DNA of 64,000 nt from Bactrocera neohumeralis (GCF_024586455.1 NC_065921.1:87232061-87296060); one strand, 5' to 3'. Counted from the stretch's first letter, positions 36,011-47,885 are shown. Translations and numbers: made by a program. Notes: generated by a model from the letters alone, not told the origin.

Positions 36011-36165
36011 TTGCCCCGCATTAGAAGCTGATACTTGGGGCTTTTTTTATACTTACATACATATACATATGATAGTAGTGGTTTCTTGGGAGTCCAACGT
36101 TTACTCTATAATATAACAACAACATCGTCTGCAAGCACAGAATTCTTATTCCACTTCTACAGTTG
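35994..36165. repeat. Duplicated ~170-bp segment, copy 1
   Basis: Positions 35994-36165 match 37120-37275 almost base for base over the first 55 bases (TTTGTCGGCTAAACATTTTG, then GCCCCGCATTAGAAGCTGAT) and well over the rest (ACAACATCGTCTGCAAGCAC near both ends). The copies are 1.1 kb apart in the same orientation. Each holds GCCCC and GGGGC arms 19 bp apart, followed at once by a run of seven or eight T. Confidence 0.85.
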
Positions 36166-37119
36166 TTGATTTTGTAAATTTTGTTTTATCTGTTATTTCT
36201 AACTGTAATTCCTATTATGAATTCAGTTTTATCTTTATTAATGGTCGAAAATCGACGGCATTCGGTTCAAGTCGGATCAGTGGTTGATCGCATGAACAAC
36301 AGGATAAGTCTTCGGGCACCCTCGCAATTCTAGGACACAGTAGTCTATAACCCCCTACAACAAAATCCCTCCAATGGGTACGCTCTCGCACACATCGATG
36401 TATGCACCTTCTTCGCAGGCTTGACAGCGATTATAAGAAAAACAGTGGAAATCAGCAGAGATGAAAATGTGCATTTAACCAAAAAGATGCACACAAACAA
36501 ACAAGTGTACGCATGTGTGTGTGTAAATCTATAGATTCGACCTAACGCTCTAGAACAACATAGATGAAATTAAAAAGAAAAACAGCACAAAAATGCTGAA
36601 GCCAGCAGGAAAAAATTGGAAAGACAACAACAAGACAACGTATTAACAGATATGTACATATGTACATATGTAGTTAGATAGGTAGATTTGTATGTATGTA
36701 TGTGTGAATGCGCCTATCAGTGTATGTGTATGTGTTTGTTGACATATTCGAGCTACAAGAACGCAACGAGGCGATAAACGTTTCAAAATACAATAAAACA
36801 ACAATAATAACATGTGTACGAGTATATGTGTGTCTACAACAACGGTATAGACATCATGAGCAGTGTTTTAGAATGTTTCTTTTGTTGTTGTGCAGAGCCA
36901 AAAGCAATTGCTGTTAAACATTATATTCTACAACTCTGCATATGTTTTATATGTGTGTATGTACATATGTATGTGTATGTGTCATACTATGGAATTCAGC
37001 TAGCCAACGGCGTTCCAATCAACGCGACCTGGGCTATGCACTATGCGCTTCAATTTAATTTGAGCAGCTCGGATTTAAATACCTGTCAGCCAAACGACCG
37101 CAACTCAAAAGCCGCGGTC
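36166..37119. other. Non-coding stretch between the duplicated segments
   Basis: No gene is supported. ATGT/CATA microsatellites lie at 36653-36702 and 36955-36978. Confidence 0.45.
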
Positions 37120-37275
37120 TTTGTCGGCTAAACATTTTGCCCCGCATTAGAAGCTGATACTTGGGGCTTTTTTTTATACTTACTTATGTATATGATAGTA
37201 GTGTAGCGTTTTGCTCTATAATACAGCAACAACATCGTCTGCAAGCACGGGATTCTAATTCCACTTCTTCAGTTG
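37120..37275. repeat. Duplicated ~160-bp segment, copy 2
   Basis: Direct repeat of 35994-36165, slightly shorter because one internal stretch (TTTCTTGGGAGTCCAACG in copy 1) is changed and reduced here. The GCCCC...GGGGC inverted arms and the T-run are kept exactly. Confidence 0.85.
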
Positions 37276-38778
37276 GCAAGATTAAAGCTGTTTTCGTTGT
37301 TGCTACAATTCGTTGCTTCTGTGCATTCACTACTTCTTCAATCCCAGTAACTTTGTATGTGTGTTTGTGCAATTAATTTTTTACTCATTTTTTCACACCA
37401 TACTTGCTTGATGTACGAATGTGCAAGCATGTACATACATATATATTTTTATTTTTATCGTACTATTTTTCATTCCCTTTCCAACTTAGTTCTGCGCACA
37501 TACACACACACATATGTACATATGTATGTATTTCTTAACTTGTATGCCATGCACATGGGCTCAAGCGTCCACCGTCACCATCCCCAACGTCATCGGTGTC
37601 GAATGTTGCCATTCGTTAGACGGTTGCTTGCTTCGTTCCACATTGTCGTGTGTCAGCTCATGCGCTCGACGGTTCGTCGTCGACAACTCTCAGGTCGGCG
37701 TTTATCGACCGACGGCTAACGGCCGACAATAAGCGGCTACACTTAACATTCTTTCTTATTTTTCTTATCACCATTGTTGTTGTAGTTTGTGCTATTCGTG
37801 CAACGCTAACATAAAAACCGCTTCAACTACTGTTACAATTACTACGAAACACAATAAGGACGATGATATAACATCAATTTAAACCGCCTACTTAGTATAA
37901 CATCCTCAAAAGGACCTTCCTATGTTAATATACCAGCTTATGGGAATTTCGTACGTTTATTTACATACAGAAATATGCCCACACATGATGTACATATGTA
38001 TGTACATACTTTTATGTATATAATTTTTATTTTCTCCTATTTCATTCACATCGAATCCCCTTTTTCTTTTCATCCTTTCACAAGCGCAATTCACATGCAG
38101 CTGCCTTCACATTAACAGAATTTCTTACTTTAACATTGCGATGCTTACCGCGCTGTCGACGTCACTGTTAACGTCATTATTATCCCACGGTTACATTTGC
38201 TCTCACTCGCCTGCACTGCATTGTTTGCGCTCAATTTACGCCAAGTTTAGGAATCTCTCTTTCCACAAGTATTAAAAATGGTCATATATGTATATATATG
38301 TATATACGTTTTGTTCCCCATCTCTTTGTGTATGTGTATGTACATACATTTTACATATGTATATGAATTCCATGGGTTCATTAAATTTTTGGTGCAAATA
38401 AGGCACATTTGTACTACTGTTATGAAAAAAATGTGTGTGAACCACTGAAAAGATTTTGGGATTTTGGCTTGACAAGCTGCTTCAGATAATAACGCCTCTC
38501 TCCTTCGATCATTTAAATATCTAATACTAGGAAGCTGTTTTCATGTTCTTAATAATTAGTTCTAGTTTTCAGCTTAAATATTTAATTCATATAGAAATGT
38601 TTTTGTATCTGTAGCATTATCGATTTCCGATAAAAAAAATGCTGCGCGGCATCTGTGGGTAGCTTATGTGTGTGCGCCATCTGCAGTTGATGCGCGCAAA
38701 CTCACAATCAGCTGTTTGTAAACACTCGCGGGTAAATGGCTTGGGGAAAAGCAATAAAAAAGTAAAAAACTTAATTTG
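37276..38778. other. Non-coding stretch upstream of the jing start
   Basis: No gene is seen. TACA/ATGT microsatellites occur at 37510-37530, 37990-38010 and 38285-38310. The part just before the TATA box (38600-38760) contains GCGCCATCTGCAG, TCAGCTG and ATTATCGATTTCC, possible regulatory sites that I cannot assign. Confidence 0.4.
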
Positions 38779-38786
38779 TATAAAAG
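38779..38786 (+). promoter_or_regulatory. jing: TATA box candidate of the proximal jing promoter
   Basis: TATAAAAG lies 121 bp before the jing ATG at 38900. A start 25-30 bp downstream (about 38805-38812) would give a leader of about 90 nt. No clear initiator was seen, so this is inferred from position and motif only. Splicing from more distant exons would bypass it. Confidence 0.4.
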
Positions 38787-38820
38787 CGCATTCGTTTAGC
38801 AAAACAAAAAGAAATTGTTA

Positions 38821-38894
38821 ATGAAAACTAATTAAAAATCAAACAGAAACAAATGCAATAGGAAGCATGTCTTGATAGTTGCATGCGTTTGTGA
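38821..38894 (+). promoter_or_regulatory. jing: Four minimal upstream frames before the jing start codon
   Basis: Just before the start codon four ATGs each open a tiny frame that closes at once: 38821-38835 (MKTN), 38853-38861 (MQ), 38867-38875 (MS) and 38883-38894 (MRL). The true start at 38900 follows five bases after the last stop, in a good context (CCACCATGA). If the leader begins near 38810, ribosomes must pass or reinitiate after all four. Such clusters usually dampen or condition translation. Confidence 0.5.
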
Positions 38895-38899
38895 CCACC

Positions 38900-41800
38900 A
38901 TGAGTGATAGGTGTGTATAAGTGCAGTGCAGTGAACGGGCGTAGTCAACCAGAATATTAGTATCATACATTTTTATGATATATTGTATTGTATTTGTTTT
39001 CGTTACAGTGGTGTCGTGATATCACTTAGCAGTACCGACTCTAGCACTGGTTGCAGCGAGGATGCTTCGGAGCCGGGATCGCCATTTAGTCAGAACTCAA
39101 TAATAGGTGACGAACAGCATAGCAACTCGCCCGCCAAGGCCAATAAAAGCAGCGCTGAAAACCATACAATCATGCCACCACAGACTACAATACTGGCAGC
39201 GGCGAATAACAGTACCAACAGCGGACAGGCGACCAGTAACAGTGCGAATGGATCGTCCAGCGGCGCTAGCGGTTATACACAAACTGTCACAGGAACAAAT
39301 AGCAATAACAGCAACAACACTGCCAAATTAAAACAAATTCAACAACAACAACCACAACAAAAGAACAATAACACTGCCACTGTCCGCAATGGACTCCCTA
39401 CTCTTCAATGGCCGTGGAACATACCGGCAAGTAGTAGTACTGCACACACCACAAACACATCAGCATCCGTGCAAAACAGCAAGAAACGCGGTGCCGTTAG
39501 TGCGAACACCGCAGACAATAGCTCAGGTAAAAAGGCACGAAACACAAGTGCAGATAGTACAACAAATGGTGCAACCGCAGCGTCAACTGGCAACGTGTCT
39601 GCAGCCAGCGCTGCAAAAAGACTGAAAGCGGCGGCATTGGAGGAGTCGCAAACAAAAATCACTGGTTACTTCAAGTCTCAAATGAAGTCTCAAATTCATC
39701 AAAGTAACTTAACAAAGCGCAATATGGAATCTGTACTGATTGCCACATGCAGTTCATCAAGCTCGGGTCTCAACACAACTTCGCTCACGATGAGTGCGCC
39801 AGCCACCACAGCATCACTAAATAAATATTTCAACATTTTAGAACAGTTGAAGGAAAATAGCCACAATAACGGCAGCGGTAGTAGCAACAACAGTAATGTT
39901 ACTATTTCAAAGCCAACGCTAGTTGCTTCATCATCATCATCATCCATAAATAGTAATATAATTGCTGCAGCACCACCCACGCCGACATCCATCGCTCCAG
40001 CCGCTTCCACATATGTTACACCAGCGTCCGGATCGGGTGGCGTCGTAGCTCTGACTTCCGCTACTGCCATGTCCTCTATGCCTGTGCCTGCTTTGAAGAA
40101 AATCGAACGCAGCAAACCGACTAAAATAGCACAGGTCGCCCCGAATTTACGGAAAACCCCTTCCGCTTCGGGCAACTACAGTGGTGCAACAGGCAAGTCG
40201 CCAGCCAAGAAACATGTCGCTATAGCGCCGAGGACGCCCGAAATGAAGCAACAACAAATTCAGCAGCAGCAACAACAGGCGGCAGCAAAAGCCGAAGCAG
40301 CTGCAGCCAAACAAACAAGCACAGCAGTAAGCACACAACAGCCCCAAACTGCAACGCAAGTGAGTGCAAATCAGCCAGCAGTCCTACTTACTGCGATACG
40401 TTTGCCTACTCAAACCACAACGGCACCGACAGCGACGGCAACCGCGCAGCTGAAACAAACTGTATCACCACCGAAATTAACACCGGTTGCAACTGCTACT
40501 GCGACCACCACAACCGCCGCACCCACCACCGGACAAACGCTTTATCAACTGCCCGCAGTACAACTGCCAAATTTAGTGCAACTGCCGCAGTTGTTGGCTG
40601 CCACCAACGGTGCCAATATCATGCAGTTGAACAACGTGGCCACGGCCGCTAAAAACGCCAATCCTACAGCGTCCGCCGCAGCCGCAGCCACATCTGCGCA
40701 GGCAGCTCAAGCTGCAGCCGCACAATATTTCCTCAATGGCACCGTCTTCAAACTGCAGCAATTCACAACCGCAACCACCACGACGGCAACGTCCGCTGTA
40801 GCCGCCGCCAGTGCCGCCGCCACCGCGAATCCATTTAACCTGATGACTGCCGCAGACCTGCAAGAAATACTCATTAAGCAGCAGCAACAGCTTCAACAAC
40901 AGCAACAACTGCAGCTGCAACAACAACAAAAAGCGGCTGCAGTAGCTGCAGCAGCAGCCGCGTCAGCCACTGCCCAAGCTACTAATACTAGTTTCCAAGA
41001 AATCTTCCAGCAGCAAATTGCCGCGGCTATTGCGGCAAATCAGCAGCAACAACAGCAGCAGCAGTTTCAACAGTTGCAACGCTTGGGCGCCGCCGCTGCA
41101 CAGCCGGTATTCATGGCCACTCCAGCTGGCCTACTATTGAACGCCGCCTCATTGCCGGCTATGCTGGCACAAGCGGCCGCTGCTTTGGCTGTCAATAACA
41201 ATCAGCAGCAACAGCAAAAACAAATGCAAATGCAGCAGCCCCATCCACAACAGCTGCCGGCACTGCAGCCAATACAACCCAGCGCTTTGCCAGCGCTAAG
41301 TTCCATTTTCGCTGGTGCAGCGCAGCAACAACAACAGCAGCCTCACTCCTCCCACGACCAGCATACTGACTTCCAGCAGCAGCAGCAACAATTGCTAGCG
41401 TTTTTGCAACAACAACAGCAGCAGCAACCACAATTCATAACAACAAGCCAGCCACCTCCGTTATCGGCTGTAAATTCGACTTCGCCGCAAACTGCAACTG
41501 CCGCTGCCACTCTAACGCCACTGCCATTAAATGCGTCTTCAACTGCAACTCCTGCAAATAACGCAAACACTGCCAAACTGGCCATCGTAAAAGCGACCAC
41601 TGCCTCCACACAACCGCAACAGTTTGCCGCGCTCAATTCGCAACCGCCGCCATTAGTCACCATTTCACACGGCAAAGCGCGCGCGACTGCAATAGCACCG
41701 GCCACTGCCACCAGCGCCGCCTCCAACGCAAATACAACGGCGAACAAGCCGGCCGCACTGGCGAAGCCATATCAAAAGCGCATGCCGAAGGTGGCGCCAG

Positions 41801-44800
41801 CGCCCGTGCCAGTAGCGCCAGCACCGAGCAAACCCGCGCTGGCGAACACAAACAAAGCGAAAATTTCCACTGGCTGCAAAATCATTGCCTCACCCACCAC
41901 GCCGCCGCCACTGGTGCCAGCGCTCAGCAGCAATAACAGTAGTGGTGTTAACAGCGTGGCTTCCGCACCCAGCAGCCGTGCCGCTCCAGTGGCGAAGCAA
42001 CTGCTACCGACCAGTGGACTGCCAACGCCGGCGCTCATTAGCATTGCACCCGCACCTGCGACAATCACAACAACCACAACTGCAGCAATTAGTGCAGCGG
42101 CTGTGCCGAGTGCCATGAAAGTAACTGCTTTGCCGCCACTTGCGCCCAAACTAACGCCGGTCGCAGCATCGATAACAACAACAGCTGTGTCATCCATCGC
42201 GGTAACGGCAACTGCAGCGAAGGCGATCGTCACGAGCGCTGCCGTCACAGCGACAACAACCACAACATCCACCCCAGATCTCTTCGATTTAGTAAAGAAT
42301 TCGAATGGCGCCATCACTATATCAGCGCCAACTACCATTAGTAACAGCAATAACAACAAATGTCACAACAATACATTCAATAAGTGCGCAGCGCTACTGC
42401 CATCATTCTGCAACTCATCGCTGTCATCATATTCATCTGCATCATCGCCCTCGCTCTGCTCCTCCACGCATACCGTCTCCAGCGATGGCTTTTGCTCGAA
42501 GATCAAGGAGGAGCCCTTGGACGAAGTGGCCAATGCTCCCTCAGCCAACACTTCGGATAGTGGTATCAAATTGGAGAGCTTCAATGCGTCCACACATAGC
42601 CAAACGTTATCGGCAGATATTAAGGTTGAACTGATGGAGGACACTACCAAAATGTACCCGTCAACCGTCAATAGTATTTCGACTAGCATTGGCAACAGTA
42701 TCACGCACGCGAATGATTACTCATCGTATTCCTTCAGCTCACACTCGAATTCGGTCTCCTCGGCCGCTGATCTTTCACTAGAAGCATCTACCCCACCGTC
42801 GCTCTCTTCCCTGTCCGCCTCTTGCTCATCCGCACCCTCGCCGGTACCTTCCTCATCGGTGGGCGCATCACCGCGCAATTCCCCGCCGCCATTGCCGCCA
42901 ACACAGCCATGTGAATCCAATTCAGCTTCCCTAAGCTCGGAATCCTCCGCTTCGTGTGTCACGGCCGCTACTGGCAGAGATATGCTGAGCGAAATGGTTA
43001 CATCGTCTTGCATATCATCTAATCTCGCTTCGGAAATGTCCAATTCGGCTGATGGCTCGACCACACACGAGAAGTCATTAACGTCCGGCCTCGAGGATGT
43101 CGAGAAAGATGGAAGTGCGGACGAGGAGAGCAGCGAAAAGCGTGACTTGCCCACCCCCGAGTCCGGCATAGGTGGCAGTTTGACGGCTAGTGAAAGCAGC
43201 GAATCCATCGTCAGCACAATGTAAGTTGTCACCTAATAATTTAGGCCAGTCATTAAATAATATTTATAAAACATTTTAATTTTAGTTCCAACAACAGCAG
43301 CAAAGCTGAAATTATCGCCAACATTATCAATTCAATCGACTCAAATTCACCGCCACCCACGCCACTGTCTACGATTAGTGCTGGCAGCGCAGAAAGCGGC
43401 AGCCACATTAGCCACGCCATTGCTGACATCAATTCCAACAGCAGCAATGCAGCAACGCCAATCTCATCATCATCACCAGCTAACAGCGCTGATTCAAACA
43501 CCAATTCTACCTCCAATAGTGCCGTACCCTCAGCACCGAGTTTGCCGAATAGCATCGATAACAGTAATTCGAATAGCTGCACAAGCAGCAGCAACAGCAG
43601 TGTCAGCGGCGAGCCACAATCGACCACCAGCAGCAATTGCTTCAACTCAACACCGACGCTCATCGACACCAAGCTCGCGGAGTCTGCGAGTGAAGCGCTG
43701 CCCAAGTGCGCCATCTCGCCCATACTCTCGCAGCCGAAAACTATACGCTTCCCTGCAGAGACAGGTGGTTTTCGGTATGGTCCTAAAGGTGCTAAACGTC
43801 ACGACGGCGTCTGCTACTGGGATAAATGCAATAAGAAGCATGATAGCTGCTCCAAATTGTTGGATCACATGCAGACACTACACGTCAATACGCAAACTGG
43901 ACCGTTTTCATGCCTCTGGGTCGGTTGCAAGGTATACAATAAGGAATCGTGTTCGCGTCGCTGGTTGGAACGACACGTGCTATCTCATGGCGGCTCGAAG
44001 CAATTCAAGTGCATTGTCGAAGGTTGCGGCTTACGTTTTGGTTCACAGGTAAGCATCAATTTTAGGTGTAACATTCGACAGTCTGTGCTCCTACACTCCT
44101 TATACGACCGCTTTAATTGACAAAGTACAGAGTCGCATTAAGATTCTCAATTCACTAGCTGGATGCTCAAGGTAAAAAGAGAAAGAAACGTTGTTGGCAA
44201 CACACATGGTAATCGGTCGGCCGGTCTTAAACTACATTGCACCGATATGGTCGCCTGGATGCAGTGAAACGCAGACGAAGAAGCTTTAGACGTGTAAGCA
44301 CACTGCACTCCGGACTATAACAGTATGCCTCTTGTTGTCTCTGGTCGAACACTTGCATAACGAAGCCCGTATGCTTCCGGTTAAGCCACATCTCTCAATG
44401 TATTTTCTGCTGTGATGTTTTTGCAGAAACCATTCTTGCATTGGTCTGCTTGAAGCGGAGCCGCTTCCTGGGCACATCAAGAGGTCTTTCCTTGACTAGG
44501 TTGTCAATATCGAACAATACGCCGACCAGACTTAGGGAATTCACCTATTAACACCTTCATCGACTCAAATGGCTACAACAAACATTGTAGACGACGAGCT
44601 GAAACTGCCACGAAAATCCAGAGTCACCCTTGCGTAACTTCATTCTGAATATTGTATCAGATCACATCTCCTACCCAGGATCAACCCCGACATCCCAAAT
44701 ATATGGACAGCTTTCAGGGAGTCCCGCATGACTGTAACTGCCCCTTTCTATGCTCAACAATTTATCTAACGCTGTTGTTGTTGCTGTAGCGGCAGAGTTC

Positions 44801-46033
44801 TGCCGAAGTGAGTCCTTGGCTAGATAAAAATCCGGGTCCGTTCCGGTTACGTAGACCCGACTGTCGTGGGAACGGCTCATCTAACGTTCTTCTCCCATGG
44901 CCCGACCTCGTCGAAACAGCACGTTTCTGAGGCCTACAACAAACATAAACAACAACAACATCAATGTCCTTCCTCGTATGCATTATCTTACTAAATGCTT
45001 ATTTCTGCTTTCATTTTCAGCTCGCTCTTCAAAAACACGTAAACAATCATTTTACGGCTACCGAAAATAAGGAGAGCTCCAATAAGCGTACCTCGGATCC
45101 GCCAGTGCCCAAACAGCTGCGTAAGAATGGCAAAAAGCTGCGCTATCGACGTCAACCATTTTCAGGTAATTACACATAGATCGATTTTAATACTATATAC
45201 ACTATAACAATGCGCCACTGAATAACGGGTCTTCGTTCTTTAACGGTTTATTAATAATGCTATCCTTCTATTGCAGCGCGTATGTTCGACTTCTTTGATT
45301 CCGGCATAATGGAGGGTCTCCAGCATCGTCTGCGGCAAATAAGCCTACTTTCAACGAGCTCCAACACAATAACGTTTCAGGGTCAGTGCATGATGCGCCG
45401 CAAAACACAGCAAGGCAGTTACGAGAGCTTTATTCGTTGGTCACCGCGTGAAATGTGAGTAGCCACATCGTAAATGGTTTGAAATAAAACTTGATATTAA
45501 CTTATTTCGGCTTCCAATTGTAGCATTTCCGACGAGTGGGTGCCGGCTTGCGATGGGCCTTACACGAAAACAGTTAACATTAAACGTATGCGTCCCGCGG
45601 AGAAGATAAAGGTTGAGAGCCTACTCATGACCGCTTACAAAATGCCATATTCGCCAAATCTTTTCGACGACGTCAGCGATGAAGACGACGATGATGATGA
45701 GGAGGCCTCCGATGATGGCGATGACGATGATGAAAATAGTAAGTTTCAACATGTTTAGCTACGGTATAGGATGTATCTCTCTATATATTTATCTCTATAT
45801 ATATAAATACATTTATCTGATCTGTTTTATCAAAATGATTATTATTTTTTTTTTTTCACTTTCCTTCAGATGATGGCGACGACACCACCGAATTGGCGAC
45901 TTTAGTGGAAACGGTGCGCAGCTCACAACAGCAGAGTGCGCTTGCAATTTCCCGTAAGCAAATGCAACAACGTCGTAAGCATCCACGTAAGCCGCTGAAA
46001 CGCGTGCATTTGGATAAACCATTGAACGTTTAA
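38900..46033 (+). CDS. jing: Jing / AEBP2-like zinc-finger protein (7 coding exons)
   Basis: Nuclear C2H2 zinc-finger protein, fly homologue of AEBP2, an accessory subunit of Polycomb repressive complex 2; in Drosophila it acts in border-cell, tracheal and neural development (family knowledge). Coding exons by my splicing: 38900-38910, 39009-43220, 43286-44048, 45021-45165, 45277-45454, 45524-45738, 45870-46033; all junctions are GT-AG and in phase, total 1,895 aa. Start is ATG AGT GAT AG|T, giving MSDSGVVISLSS. Residues 5-1400 are Q/A/S/T-rich. Three ψKxE sites lie at K1170, K1191 and K1209. Fingers: 1584-1607, 1617-1641 (wide C-to-H gap of 15, as in AEBP2) and 1650-1672, the last split by an intron. 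A basic segment, then MFDFFDSG and FIRWSPREIISDEWVP, match the AEBP2 C-terminus; an acidic tract follows (1818-1849). Longer than the Drosophila protein as I recall it. Other 5' exons may exist. Confidence 0.93.
44490..44965 (+). mobile_element. Non-LTR tail and dispersed repeat inside a jing intron
   Basis: It lies within the 972-bp intron (44049-45020). Frames around 44655-44765 read LLPRINPDIPNIW and, one frame over, SPHDCNCPFLCST. This resembles the CxxC...SPHDxxHxFxCP zinc-knuckle tail at the 3' end of fly Jockey-type elements, broken by a frameshift. It is followed by GTTGTTGTTGCTGTAG and GATAAAAATCCGGGTCCGTT, then CGACTGTCGTGGGAACG, wording I know as a common fly dispersed repeat. The other jing introns are 65-131 bp, so the insertion explains the size of this one. 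Confidence 0.55.
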
Positions 46034-46830
46034 CTCGCCGAAGTTACTCGCCGTGGCAAGCGCCAGCGCTGCTCAATGATCTCCTACTAAGAATTAGGCA
46101 ATGTTTGTGGCAAATGAAAAGTCTGCAATATATGAGTTAAGTGTTTAATTTGTTAAGGCTCATGGACAACAAGAAATACAACAACAATAAGAACAGCAAC
46201 AGCGCATACTACGCAGCAGTCATACATAATTCAGCATATAGTAATTAGTATTTTTTTTTTGTTAAAACTAATTGTAAAATTAAATCAAATATGACAGCGC
46301 ATATACATACACATACATATGTATATATATAAATTATATTTTTTTATACTTCGGTTTGTAAATGTCTTAGAAGAGAGTAGTTTGCATAAGCTTACAAAAC
46401 GCACTTTATGTAAATAAAATATTTAGTGTATTACATAATAAGCATAAGCATATATTTAATTGTAAGAGAATTTAGCGTAGACATTATTTTTTACGAATAA
46501 TACATTTATAAGCGACTTAAAAACTTAAAGCATACAAATTATACAAAAAAATACATTCAGTTTTTAATTTTTAAATTTACGCCTAATCAATTAGTTGTAT
46601 TTTGTTTAAGTATGGTTTTTAGAAAATTGTTTTGATATTTGTTTTTATGGTGCAAAGTTATAATCTAAATATTATTTTGTTAAAATTTTTTTTAAACTTG
46701 AAAAAGCTTGAACTGTTTGCATCTTTTATAACAATTGTTATCATATAAAGTGCAGCTGAGTGCTATTTGTTGGCGATTTTTTCGATTATAGTTTAATGTT
46801 TCAGTAGTTTTCACTAGTGCTAAAAAATGT
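46034..46830 (+). other. jing: jing 3' untranslated region (extent uncertain)
   Basis: AT-rich sequence after the stop codon at 46031-46033. It includes GAACAGCAACAGCGC, an ATAT/CATA microsatellite (46299-46330) and AATAAA at 46413-46418, the first good poly(A) signal. Later AATAAA copies (for example 48357) would allow a longer form. Confidence 0.5.
46413..46418 (+). terminator. jing: Probable jing poly(A) signal
   Basis: AATAAA lies 380 bp after the stop codon and is followed within 40 bp by TGTATTACATAATAAGC, a weak GT/T-rich region. Confidence 0.4.
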
Positions 46831-47885
46831 ACTTATTTTTGTTCAAAATATTTTTTTATTTTTAATATTTTTCAAATTTTTTTTGGGCTTTTTCAAAATC
46901 ACTTTTTTTTCAAAATTGTTTTTTTCCAAAATCATTTCTCAAAACCTTTTTATTGAAACACTTTTTCAATACCATTTTTTCGAATCCATTCTTTCAAAAC
47001 CTTTTTTTTTCAAAAACGGGTTTTTACTTTCAAAACAAGTTTCTTATGAATAATTTTTTCCCAAAACCATTTTTTTCAACAAGTTTTCTATTTTAAAGCC
47101 ATTTTTCTGTTTCAAAATCCTGTTTTTCTTTCCACGGTTTTTCTTTCAAAAGACCGTGTTTTTCTTTCAAAACCTTTTTATTTTTCATAACCTTTTTTTC
47201 CATAAACTTTTTTTTCCATAAACTTTTTTTTCCATAAACTTTTTTTTCCATAAACTTTTTTTTCCATAAACTTTTTTTTCCATAAACTTTTTTTTCCATA
47301 AACTTTTTTTTTCAAAAACAATATTTGGTTTCACAACCAGTTTTTTTTCAATAAACATTATTTTCCAAAACCATAACCATTTTTTAAACCCTTATTTTTC
47401 AAAACCATTTATTTCCCAAAACCCTTTTTTAGACCGTTTCATTTTTTTCAGAACTTATTTTGTTTAACTGTTTGTACATACATATGTATGTACATACATA
47501 TGTATATTTTTTTAATGTGTTTAATAATTTTTTTTAAAAAACTTTTTGTTATATTTTTTTTAATACAATTTTTTTATAAATTTTTTTGTAATTTTTTTTA
47601 TAAATTTTTTTGTAATTTTTTTTTATAATTTTTTTTTGTAATTTTTTTTATAAATTTTTTTTTGTAATTTTTTTTATAATTTTTTTTGTAATTTTTTTCA
47701 TAAATTTTTTTTGTAATTTTTTTATAAATTTATTTTGTAATTTTTTTTTGTAAATTTATTTTGTAATTTTTTTATAAATTTATTTTGTAATTTTTTTATA
47801 TTATTTTTTATTTTTTTTTATAAAATTTTTTTTATAAAACTTTTTTATGAAATTTTTTTTTATAAAAATTTTTCTTACAAAACCA
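46831..47885. repeat. T-rich degenerate simple repeat
   Basis: Two styles follow each other. 46850-47450 is made of T-runs broken by CAAAA(C/T) (TTTTCAAAACC-like). 47510-47870 is made of repeats resembling TTTTTTTATAAA and TTTTTTTGTAA. The plus strand is almost free of G. The frames that read KKKFMEKKVYG on the minus strand are translations of this repeat. Confidence 0.8.
47200..47311. repeat. 16-bp minisatellite, seven near-perfect copies
   Basis: CCATAAACTTTTTTTT starts at 47200, 47216, 47232, 47248, 47264, 47280 and 47296 with no visible substitutions, in contrast to the degenerate T-rich sequence around it. This suggests recent expansion by slippage or unequal exchange. Confidence 0.92.

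Noticed and set aside
41772..42359. Long minus-strand open frame opposite jing (195 codons)
   Set aside because: It is the antisense of codon-biased triplet repeats in a well supported exon. Composition is V/A/L-rich with no domain.
43378..44052. Overlapping 224-codon frame inside jing exon 3
   Set aside because: Shadow of the zinc-finger frame, arginine/serine-rich with no domain.
47093..47299. Minus-strand frame encoding repeated KKFMEKKVYGK-like peptide
   Set aside because: Pure translation of the 16-bp minisatellite. 16 is not a multiple of three, so the peptide repeats every 48 bp with no independent support.
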